From the NCBI RefSeq assembly GCF_040802235.1, contig NC_133156.1, positions 186,875,851 to 186,939,850 on the forward strand: a stretch of DNA of 64,000 nt, read 5' to 3'. The DNA comes from Manis javanica. Taxonomy: Eukaryota > Chordata > Mammalia > Pholidota > Manidae. The notes beneath the pieces are model-generated. The model saw only the letters and a list, made by a program, of their open reading frames with translations, was not told the origin of the DNA and searched no databases. Numbering within the stretch: position 1 is the stretch's first letter; the number at the start of each line of letters is the position of its first letter. Position numbers and translations under genes: made by a program. Positions 1-9,345 of the stretch are shown here, piece by piece.

Positions 1-360
1 TTTATTTTTCTGTCCTCCTGGCTCTGATCTACTGCGATGGCTCAGCCGCGGCAGTTCGACCAGAGAGCTGGAAACCTCACATCCCCGAGCTGGGATCGCA
101 GCTCGCTCAGCTCGGAGCAGGATTTTTTTTTCTCCTCCCTCCAGCTGAAACCTCTCAGAAAACTCCCCCTGCGGTCTCCTGGAAAATGAGCTCACCCAAA
201 TCTCGGTAGGCAGCCGTGGAGGAGGGCTCGGCCAATCAGGAGGCGCTCTAGCCAAGGCGGCCGCGCATTGGCTGCGGGGAAAATCAATTATCAAATAATC
301 GATCAGCAGGGAGCTTCGATCTGCCGGGAATGCAAACTGCCAGTCCCGATTCCCGCCCTT
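1..360. promoter_or_regulatory. CpG-rich promoter-like block with opposed CCAAT boxes
   Basis: GC-rich sequence with many CpGs at the window edge, falling off into AT-rich DNA by about 500. CCAAT lies at 232-236 and the reverse form ATTGG at 267-271, 35 bp apart, a common NF-Y arrangement in mammalian promoters. A CUT/homeodomain motif cluster follows at 283-303. No TATA box at a sensible distance and no convincing coding exon is visible. It could be the edge of a CpG-island promoter of a developmental gene or divergent lncRNA lying mainly to the left. The gene cannot be named from this sequence. Confidence 0.55.
283..303 (+). promoter_or_regulatory. Tandem ATCRAW motif cluster (ONECUT/CUT-like)
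   Basis: Three related hexamers lie head to tail: ATCAAT at 283-288, ATCAAA at 290-295 and ATCGAT at 298-303. ATCAAT and ATCGAT are core words of ONECUT/CUT-homeodomain sites. The cluster sits 12 bp downstream of the reverse CCAAT box. Binding is inferred from motif likeness only. Confidence 0.35.
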
Positions 361-1680
361 ATGGTGGCCAAAAGGCTGATTCCCCAAGAGCAAACTCTTA
401 GACGGTCCCTCGTTCCATCGCCCCATTCCCATTTCCACCTTGTCAGCTGCGGACCGAACCCTCACGCTAAAAGGAGGTGGAAGTAGGGGAAAGAATTTTG
501 GGAAAGATAAGGGGCTCCTGTCCGCGCAGATTGCTTGGAAAAGGTTAGGCGCGCTAAAATGTATTGAGGCCAACTCACTGCGCAAACTAAAAGAATTTAT
601 ATCAGTGCAAGAGGTAAGACACATTTCTGCTGAGTGAATTTTTGAGGAGCAGGAAACACAGGGCGAGCATCAGAGCAGGTCTGTAATCAGGTTCCACCAA
701 GCGCACGTAGCATAAGCGACATTTATTGCTTCTTGAAGTATTCACACAAGTCAACGTCCATTTCCCCCCATAGTGGGGTTTTCATACAGCTGAGCACCTG
801 AGCCTTCCCAGTCTCCGCCGACACCGTACTCGCGACGTGTGTCTGAAGGGCTGATGCGTTCACCAAAAGCCCTCAGACGCATTTTGCCTTAAAAATAAAA
901 GCGCTCCGACTGTTTGAAAAACTCAGCCTAAGGATCCCTTACCCTTTGCATCTCTCTCTCCACTCTTCCTTTCTCTCTCGCTCCCCTCCCCACCCCCAAC
1001 AAAGTTTTAGGATTTTTCATTTTTTTCTATCGCAAACTTGTGTAGAGTTTTCTGGTACAAACACCTTGTTAAGTAAGGCAGGCCTGCGCGTCAGAGCCAA
1101 GGGGATCCAGGTGAATCACCAGCGCCTTTATACCCCTGCTTGACAATCCACTCCCACCCCCTAAAACTTGAACTTGGAAACGGAACTTCAGGCCAAGATG
1201 AAACCTCCCGGTCTCAGGAAGGCGATTTCTCTGTTTAATTCTCGGAAAGCTGCTCTGACTGGGCCGACAGCCTGCAAACCCTCCCGGGACACCTGAGCTC
1301 CTTCCGACGGCGGCTCGTCTGGGGGTGAGCGCGGTCTCTTCAGCAGGCCCTCGGAGCTTCGAAATGGTTGGCGTAGTGGGGGAACAAGCGGAGGGAGGGG
1401 TCAAACCAAGCATCAACAGGGGCACATCTACGTTTACGATCCTTAAATGAACTGCGTGGGAAATTGTGTAAATATAATTTAGCTGAGAGAAATTTACAGC
1501 GAAATTCATTTGGATGACCAGCGCCTTTAACAGCCTAGGGGTTCTCCAGCAAAGACTTAGGTAACGGGTTTGGAGTTACTTCAACTTTTCGGCCACCTTT
1601 TCAAATTTGGACAAGGCCAGTTTTGATATACAGTATATTTCCTTAACAACATGATTTTGTATTGCAGCTTTCCAGTGAAC
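361..1680. other. Promoter-flanking unique sequence, no gene found
   Basis: No coding or repeat family is recognised. There is a pyrimidine-rich CT tract at about 950-990 and a second modestly GC/CpG-richer pocket at about 1,240-1,400, which may be a shore of the promoter block. Short open frames here have no recognisable domain or codon signal. Confidence 0.5.
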
Positions 1681-1729
1681 TTTTTCTTTTGTTTTCTAAC
1701 AGAGGTGAAAAAAGAAGGTTTAGGTAAGT
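1681..1729 (+). other. Candidate 21-nt microexon with strong splice sites
   Basis: A long pyrimidine tract ends in the acceptor CTAACAG at 1,696-1,702. 21 nt later the donor matches AG/GTAAGT exactly (GT at 1,724-1,725). The implied exon is 1,703-1,723. One of its three frames contains TGA. It lies 1.4 kb downstream of the promoter-like block, so it could belong to a transcript starting there. No transcript evidence is available, and paired splice-like motifs also arise by chance. Confidence 0.25.
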
Positions 1730-2639
1730 CACTCCTTTTCAACCGTAACCCTAAACTTCAAAGGAGTAGGAAGACTATTGTGCACTTCAACCATGATGTG
1801 TCAGATTACTTTATAAGTGTACTTTAAATTACCCACGCACAAATTTTCCTTTTAGAGATAGTTCAAGTTTGTGGACTTCAAATAAACTCTTATTAGTTTA
1901 AAAAAGTGACTTTTTTCTTTCCTCTTCCTCATCCCATTTGTAACTGTGAACCGAATGCTACTCTTCGGTCTTTATAAGATCAATTCTGAACAATCAAGGG
2001 ACTAAAACACTTTTACAATGTAATTAAAGTAGTACAAATTGTTTGCCCAAACCTCATTCTGGATAAGAATTTTACAGTTAGCAAACAAGTTATTACAGTT
2101 GGGGCTTGCTGAGAGAAATTGCACAGAAGGCGTCTAGAGTTGCAATATAGTAGCCATAAAAATTTTTTTTAGCAGGGTAGCAGTTAATCATCTATGAAAA
2201 GGAGAAGGTAAAGAAATAATTCTAAGTATTTTAATAAACTACTAATAATATTCATACCTGTTCTGCAATAGCACTTATACCTGATTAGGCTTATTTCAGA
2301 TACTTGCGTTTTAAGGCAATAGCACTTTTATTTTGCAAAAATTTGGCCTGGTGAAGGATTCTGGCACTTGCCCTTAGCTCTTGTGAAATGGGCCTTCCAT
2401 ACTCAACTTCCTTTTCATATTCCAGAGCATCTTCCCAAAGACACAGAACTAGGACCTTAAAGAGCCGGCTGGGGCCTAGGTCTCTATTGTTCAGACCTTC
2501 CTGCAAGGAGGCATTTAAAGCAAGTGGTGCCCCTTTAAGCTGTTGGTACAGTCCTTTCTGAGAACTCCCCTCTAATTTTCCTTTCTCCTATAAGGAATTG
2601 TGTCTTTGGAAAGAACTATATCTTGAATTAGGCTTTTTT
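1730..2639. other. AT-rich unique sequence, nothing recognised
   Basis: No repeat family, RNA gene or credible coding frame was recognised. T- and A-runs and many stops occur in all frames. Confidence 0.5.
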
Positions 2640-2850
2640 CCCCAAAGTTCACACTGATGAGTCAGCTCCAAAACCCTCAGAAATTAAAGAGGCACCTCTT
2701 AAGGTAAAATGTGTGTGTATTTGCCAGCACAGAATAAACAAAAGCCTGTTAATCAATGGAGTTTGGCAGCTGTGTTCACAGAATGATAAGGTTTATCATC
2801 TGCCACCTAACTTTAGGATGCCTGTAAAATGTTGTGATAGCTCTTTAGGT
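2640..2850. promoter_or_regulatory. Enhancer-like element with AP-1, E-box and palindromic GATA motifs
   Basis: Low-repeat sequence with a dense motif set: an AP-1/MARE-like TGAGTCAGC at 2,658-2,666, E-box CAGCTG at 2,767-2,772, an inverted GATA pair TGATAA (2,784-2,789) and TTATCA (2,793-2,798), and CATCTG at 2,797-2,802. GATA next to an E-box is a known composite in haematopoietic, cardiac and neural enhancers. Function and conservation are inferred. A 92-aa open frame at 2,713-2,991 overlaps it but resembles no known protein. Confidence 0.35.
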
Positions 2851-5534
2851 TGTCCTGTGGTGGTGGAGGCTTGGGGTTTGTACTTCAAGAACATTCATCC
2901 TCTGCATCTCACCCCCACATCAGCATTTGCATTTCAAAAAAGAAATAAGAGGAGGGAAAGACAGTTTAAAGAAAATAGATTTAAAATCTAGTGGAGATAA
3001 TAGAGGAATGCTGGAGATAAGAGCCTGGATGTGATATGAGAAAGGTACTAAGAAGTCAAAGCTAATGAATGGCTGTGAGAAAAGTGAAATAAACTATTTA
3101 GGGGTCTATAAAAGGGGAAAACCTGGTTAGGTGATATGAAAGGGAGTTAACCAAGGGGATTAGAGAAGACGTTAATCAAGAGCCCCAAAGCAATCCTCAC
3201 TATAAGAACTCAGAGATTTGTTTACTGCATTTTCCTTCAGAAAACAAAGAATGTCTGGGTCCGATTCAGAAGTCAAGGAGAGGTCAGCCTAAGTTCTCCA
3301 ACTGTCACAGGGGAAATGCCTAACTCACCATATTCTGACTGAATAATGCAAAAGTTAAGGAAAAAAAATTGGTGGTGGTGGTGGGGGTGTTTTCCTTACT
3401 ACCTTTCTATTTGAAATCATTAAAACGCTTTGGTCTCTAGAGGGGGAAAAATTACACTGGTTAACATAATTACTAGCTCTGACATTTTCAGAAGTTATAG
3501 AGGTCTTTTATTAATTAAATGGAGGGCTTAATAAAATATTCCTAATAAAATTTATGGTTGTCTTAAAACTTTCTAAACAGTGCTATAAATTCTTAATAAA
3601 ATTAACTGGGAAATGAGTTATTAGCCTACACTTTACCCTCCCCCCACAACCTCTACATAAGGAGTGTTTGCAGAATGAAAAGGGAAATAGAAACCTTTTA
3701 GTAAAATATAAATATTAGCCAAAGTTACACACTGCTTTAGAAGAGGCAAAGTATTGGCTAAGTTATTTCTAATGACTTCACCCTCCAATATTCCCCAAAA
3801 GCTTTTTGCAAAACTTCTAGATTCTTCCCTTTCTCTACTATGTATTATATATATGTATATATAAGCCCGTTTGAAACACAATGCTCAGTTTTCTGATCTG
3901 AGCTGTATGTTAAACATAATAAAAAGCATAGATGCATCATGCAAAATTCCAATACAGAATTTTAAAGGTTCAGGTTGTAAATATTTTCTTTATCCACTAG
4001 AAGATACTTAAAAATGAAATGTCTTGTAATTTCTCTCAATGTAATTTCTTTTAAGGTAACTTAAATAATAAAAATCTCAATAATAGTTCCTTCAGAACTC
4101 ATATATAACAATTGGTGCATTTAATGAAGCAGCATTTTGTTGAGTAGATATGTAAAACTTTTTCATATCAGTACATTTCAAAATCTTGGCAAGCTATCTT
4201 AAATTTTGAGATACTTCTCTGCTTCACAGATACAATACTGGCTGGGTGGCTGTTTAAAATGAACAGCACACTCAAACACTCCAGACCAAACCAAACAGCT
4301 TTGGTGATTGTTCAGCATTTGAAGCTTGATCTTTTGTGCCGTCTACTGGACAATGGAAAAACTACAGCCTCTACGACAAACTTGTGTCCAGTACTGGGGG
4401 GTAAGGGGGGATGATTTGGTGCTGGTAAGTAATAAGAGAGGACCACAGGATCCAACCTAGTCTCACAGGACAGGTGTCCTAATCATGTTTTCCAATCTAA
4501 GTTTAGGATATTACACTGAGTATAGGCACACCTCAACCACTTGCTAAGGCACAAAGCTGAAATTATATTTAGTATCACCGTATATGTGTATGTGCACAAA
4601 GTCATCTCGGGAAAAGACAGAAAGAAAAGATGGTGGTACATATTCAGCATATCTGAAAAAAAACTGTTGAATGCTTGGCTCTGAGTGAATTTATTTGACA
4701 GTCAAGTTGAATGTACCTACTACCTAGATAATCCAGGATGTACAAATTTAATGCTTGGAATCTGGAACATGATGTTGTTCAGTAATCAAGAAAAGTGCTT
4801 TGTGGAGGGATGAAATTGGTAGTTGGAAAAATTTTAGTGCAGTTCTTTTTGGCTCTTGGATGAAAATATGAAACTTCCATGTTTTCACTTGCAGACCACA
4901 TGTGCAAGAAAGTGTGGGTGAAATTCAGTCATATGCCTTTATGCAACAGAGACTGATGTTCTTCTAAACATTTTCAAAATGTATACATTTTGGCTATGAT
5001 TTTAAAAAATATTTATGGAGCTCTAACATTATGGAAGCTTTGTATAAAAAAATTCATGAAGCTCACTTTGACCTGTTCGACATTGACATAGTTTCTGAAT
5101 AATCATAATTACCACAGAGAAGCGATTTTGTTATTTAAACAAATAAAAAAAGCCCAACACTAATAAAATACAGAGAAGTCAAGCTGATTTTGGTGGAAGA
5201 GACAGAGAATTGGGTACCAAGGTCTTAAAGTTAAAATTCCTTATTGCATTTTAATCAAACTTAGTAGCACATGACTACTTATTACGGTACCTTTTAATAA
5301 GAACCTAAGACTGAAAAAGAGACAACTTTAGGGCATTTTACTGATGCATAAATACACTTAAAAGATCTACTTCAAATATACATTTTGATGTGGCACTATG
5401 TCAGAATGACTTTAAAGTACTGTATTAAATACAGATATATCAGAGAACCTGGACTGACATTAAGTACTTGAGCCGTGAGGTTACTTGCATTGCAGTGTCA
5501 AAGAACAGGATGATTTCGGTTGTGTTCCAGAACC
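2851..5534. other. Unique AT-rich sequence with a short GGT repeat
   Basis: No gene or interspersed repeat was recognised. A (GGT)n-like tract lies at 3,371-3,389 and an AT-alternating tract near 3,845-3,862. Segments at about 4,230-4,400 and 5,440-5,520 have balanced base composition and no repeat likeness. They are weak candidates for conserved non-coding sequence, but nothing specific supports a function. Confidence 0.45.
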
Positions 5535-5655
5535 TGTGGTGGTGGTGGTGGTGGGTGACTTTTAAAGTTTAGCATAATCAACTGAAACTGTGGAAGGTTA
5601 TTATTTTATGAGATGCTGTTTGGGTCCCTTGTTCCAGATTAAAACCACCACCACA
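5535..5655. repeat. (TGG)n/(CCA)n inverted triplet repeat
   Basis: TGTGGTGGTGG at 5,535-5,545 is the exact reverse complement of CCACCACCACA at 5,645-5,655, with a 99-bp loop between. Both are parts of short triplet tracts. A transcript across it could fold into an 11-bp stem. It is probably incidental to low-complexity DNA. Confidence 0.6.
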
Positions 5656-6379
5656 ACCCAACAAGTAGTCACACGTTTGATATATTCTAAACTCACAGTG
5701 GAAGTACTGAGCACTGGAAGAGATCTGGCAAACATGCGCTAGTCATCAAAAGCAAACATTTACCTTTGAAGCAGCAGAATGAGCCCTGCTGGTCATGATC
5801 AGTATCCATGTTGGACTGGATAAAGGGGCATATTTTGTGAGAATCTTTGGTCAAATATAGTATTGATTATTTGAATATAAATATTCTAAACATTTCATTG
5901 ACTTATCTAATGAATAAGAAAAACATCTAAGGTTTCCTGCAGCTCAGAAAGAATTCTAGTAACATGAAAAATACTGAGAAGGGAAGAAGAAGCCGAATGA
6001 CGCCTGCTGAGTAGTTACTCACTTGTGAATATCTGAAAACCTACTTTCAGCGCTCTTATCTAAAAATGAAAAATAAATATAATTTTTCCTAGTCTTTTAA
6101 AAAAAAATCAACGTCAGACAATGGTCATGCTTGCTAATAATTTTTTCCAGGAACCTAGGCGAGAAAAAGCCAATTTGAAAACTTGTAACAAATGAGAGAA
6201 GTAAACATATAAGCCCCAAACAAATCTGTTCGCAGCGAAGCCCACAGCCCTGAGAGGCTCCCCTTCTTCCCAGTTCATCTAGGATAACTTCATTTAGCGG
6301 CAGATCGGTGACCACTCCCGGGACTCTAGATAGACAGGTCCTTTCCTCGCAGAGCCCTCAGCAGGGCTGTCCTGTTACT
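5656..6379. other. Unique sequence leading into the CpG island
   Basis: AT-rich and without recognisable genes or repeat families until composition changes sharply near 6,220-6,380. Confidence 0.45.
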
Positions 6380-7440
6380 GTGCGTGTTGGGGTGCCAGGT
6401 GCCCCCAGCTCCCTGCAGCGCAGTCTGGTCCCCGCGCACGCGCCGAGAGCCACCCAGAGCCCGGGGCCTGCTTGCAGCCCCGGGTTGCCAACTCGCGGCG
6501 GCTGGGGGGCCGCGGCCGCTGCTCACACCTGACGTGGCGAAGGACCGCCGGTGCGGGGGTGGGAGCCTATTACCCTGGGACCCTGATCCATCTGGAAAGA
6601 GCAAAGGAGGAAAAGGTCTCTCCTGCCAGGGTGCCCCTTAGCCTGTGCCCGAGGTGGCAGCCGGCAGCGGGAGCGCGAGGTCCCGCGGGCCGGGCACGGC
6701 GACTCGGGGGCACTGGCCTCTGTCTTCTGCTCCCTGGGGCTGAGCGCCCGAGGGAGCCTTTCTCCTCATCTGGCCTCGAGGACCCTGGCTCACTCCGCCC
6801 CTTGCCTCTTAGCCTGATTCTGGAAGCTTCTTGCCTCCGTCCGTCCCTTGCTGGCCCTTCCCGGGACCGCCGTGAGCCCCGGGGTGCCGCCCATCCCCCA
6901 TCTTCCTCCTCCGAGGACAAGTGCGCTCTGCCAGTCTGGGACGTGGGAGCCTTTGGGGACACCGGCCCGCAAGTGACCCTGCGGCCTCGAAGGGGCTGTA
7001 ACAAGCGCCCGTTTGTGGTCGCGGTTATTTTTTCAGGTGCGCTAATGGCATTAGAGGCCACGGGAGACCCGGGTGGGGACTGAGGCGGTTCCTTCTCAGG
7101 GTTTCCAGCCGCCGCCGGCCTGTCCTCCGCCTCTTCTTGCAGCTCAGCTGGCTCCGTGCGCCCCGTGCCCGCGCTCACACCTCGCAGGGAGGCGGCGAGC
7201 CCAGCGCCCGGGAGGGGACGGGCGGGCATGGTGGGAGAGGGTTACGTGGGCGAGGATTGGAGAGAGGCGCAGAGTGACAGGGACAGAAACGGAGAGAGGG
7301 CGATAGCGGCGGAAACAGAAGCAGAGTCAGGGAAACCGGCAGAGATGGGGTCCAATCCAGTCCTGTCCTGCGGTAGGACACCGTGCAACAGCCGCGCACA
7401 CCTGGCCTCTCCAGGGAAGGAGAAACGACGCGCTCTTTAT
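6380..7440. promoter_or_regulatory. CpG island, strongest in the window
   Basis: About 1 kb of high-GC sequence with dense CpG in an AT-rich setting, typical of a mammalian CpG-island promoter or large developmental-gene island. Open frames of 203 aa (+, 6,472-7,083) and 219 aa (-, 6,570-7,229) overlap on both strands. Their low-complexity Pro/Arg/Ala/Gly-rich composition is what random GC-rich DNA gives, and I see no domain, so I do not call them genes. A first exon or lncRNA start here is possible but unproven. Confidence 0.65.
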
Positions 7441-7469
7441 TCCCGAGAGCTGGCTGCTTTCTGCTTCCG

Positions 7470-7585
7470 AGGGAGCCTTATCATAGACGTTTGCATAATT
7501 GCATATTGACTTTCCTAAATGGTTCAGCAGAGCTATTTGTGCTTCCACTTGTTCAATCGCAAACAATTCCCTTGGGGAAAAGAAA
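7470..7585. promoter_or_regulatory. POU/homeodomain-type element beside the CpG island
   Basis: Just downstream of the island, the word TTTGCATAATTGCATA at 7,490-7,505 combines two TGCAT half-sites and a TAAT core, as in POU-homeodomain (octamer-like) sites. The following 70 bp are free of repeats and balanced in composition. Regulatory role is inferred. Confidence 0.35.
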
Positions 7586-7588
7586 AAG

Positions 7589-7630
7589 TGTGTGTTGTGC
7601 GTGTGCGCGCGCGCGAGTGCTTGTGTGTGT
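7589..7630. repeat. GT/GC alternating purine-pyrimidine tract
   Basis: Degenerate (TG)n with an inner (GC)n core. Such alternating purine-pyrimidine sequence can adopt Z-DNA under supercoiling. It lies about 150 bp from the CpG island. Confidence 0.7.
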
Positions 7631-7631
7631 T

Positions 7632-9214
7632 GGGGTAGGAACTGAGGCCGGAGGCAAACACTACCACCCTCTTTCAGAATGCCCCTCAGGCCATCCCAGA
7701 AATGACAGGTCTGCTCTGAGAAGTGCCAGTCACCATCACAAGTAAGGTTGAGGTGATTTGCTCTGTCTTGGACCCACTTTTCCCAGCCCCTTTCCCACCA
7801 TAGAGAGCCTGAGAACACTGGGGCTAAGTCGAGGTGGTTAGTTCCATTTGCCCACTTCACAGATGAGCAAGCTGAGAACAAGAGAGACCATTAAGTGACT
7901 TATCCAACTTCTTTCCTTTTTGCCTTTTTCAAAGTTCTGCATTCTCAACACTTACAAAAAAAAAAATTACAGCTACAGAAGAAGCCTTTCCCGTTCTCCT
8001 TTCCTAAGATCACTGCGGTTAGCACCTCCGTATCTCCTGTCAGAAGCGGCTGTGTGTGAAGTTGATGGTGGTGTGTCGAGGGAGAGGGAGAGAGACTGGG
8101 TGGTGTCCCTGTCCCCCTGCTCCAACACTGACTCCTCACTGAGCCCCTTTAGGAGAGCAGCAGGGGGGCCTGCTGACCTGTAGAAGACCCCTCCACACAG
8201 CAGGGAGAGAGGAGCAAGGAGAGTTTGTATTTGGTAGGGACGGTGCTGGGGTCTCTCTGACTTTGCTTTGCTCCAAGCAACCCCCTACCCCAAAACAAAC
8301 AAACACACAAACAACTCAGGCCTTTTTCATCCACTTCCTGTGACTGAGTGACCCTAAGCAGAAAACAGGCCCAGGTCATCGGCGCAGGAGTGGGGACATT
8401 CAAGGCCTTATTTACCTCAGGATTAAAAACAACATCCCCTCTAACTGGATCCCTCTGCAGTTTGCCTTTTAAGGATGTGATGAGGAGATTCTTAGAGTCT
8501 AAACAGACATAATAACCCATTGAGATGTTTAGGTTTCAAATTTACAAAAACAGCATTTATCCCTGCTTGCCTGAATACTTCTGCAACCAAGACCCAGGAC
8601 ACCAAACCCTTTAGGAAGACATCCTATATCTGTTACAGGCAAAATATGTTTTGGAATAGCCAAATAATTTGTAGTTCTGAAAGATTTTTATATTTTTAAT
8701 TTCAAATCTTGCTCTTAAAACAAATCAGTTATTTGCCACCCTCTTCTCCCCATATCCTTATTTTTAATTTTTAGCCTTTTATTCTAAATCTTTTGTTACC
8801 TTGAATTGTGTCTTGATTTGGATGTTTGGTATGGAAAATCTGCTTGTAGGCTTGTTATCTGCAGGCAACTACATTTATTTTATTTTGTGAAGACTCTATG
8901 ACATTTACTGTGTTTTTATTTATTGAATATTAACAAAAAATAGCCTAACACACTTTGAAGTTACTAAATGTGCTATATTCTAGCTTGGTTTTTGTGATGA
9001 GCCCATTGCATTTTCTTACATACTTGTTGATTCAAATAGCTTTTAGTTAGAAACATTTTGAGGAACCCCGACCTTTGTGATATACAATACTGCACTGTAA
9101 GCCATTTTATTTGCAACATTTGGTGATTATAAGCTGAAACTGAAGAATGATTTTGTAAATGTGTTCTATTAAAAAAAGCTCTTTGTACATTTAAATATTA
9201 GCAGCCATGATTCT
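7632..9214. other. Unique sequence with a MIR-like scrap
   Basis: About 7,835-7,912 resembles a minus-strand MIR core (a run like CCACTTCACAGATGAGCAAG followed by an AAGTGACTTATCC-like word). A C/A-rich tract with CAAA units lies at about 8,290-8,320. The rest has no recognised gene. AT-rich sequence at 8,880-9,190 has a 3'-UTR-like look but no supported transcript. Confidence 0.4.
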
Positions 9215-9345
9215 GAGTAGTGGCAGTGAGGGAGAGAGGCAGAGCTCAGAGTTAGGATCCTTGGGTTCAAATTTTAACTTGGTCATTAATGGGCTAATTG
9301 CATTTGAAGAAGTTAATCACCTGAAAAATGAATTGGTTATATTAT
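9215..9345 (+). repeat. Possible MIR SINE fragment
   Basis: Order of words (GAGCTCAGAGTTAGGATCC, TGGGTTCAAAT, then TTAATCACCTGAAAAATG) weakly follows the MIR consensus core. Heavily diverged. Confidence 0.35.

Noticed and set aside
6472-7229. 203-aa (+) and 219-aa (-) open frames in the CpG island
   Set aside because: They overlap on opposite strands, have low-complexity Pro/Arg/Ala/Gly composition expected of CpG-rich DNA, and show no domain.
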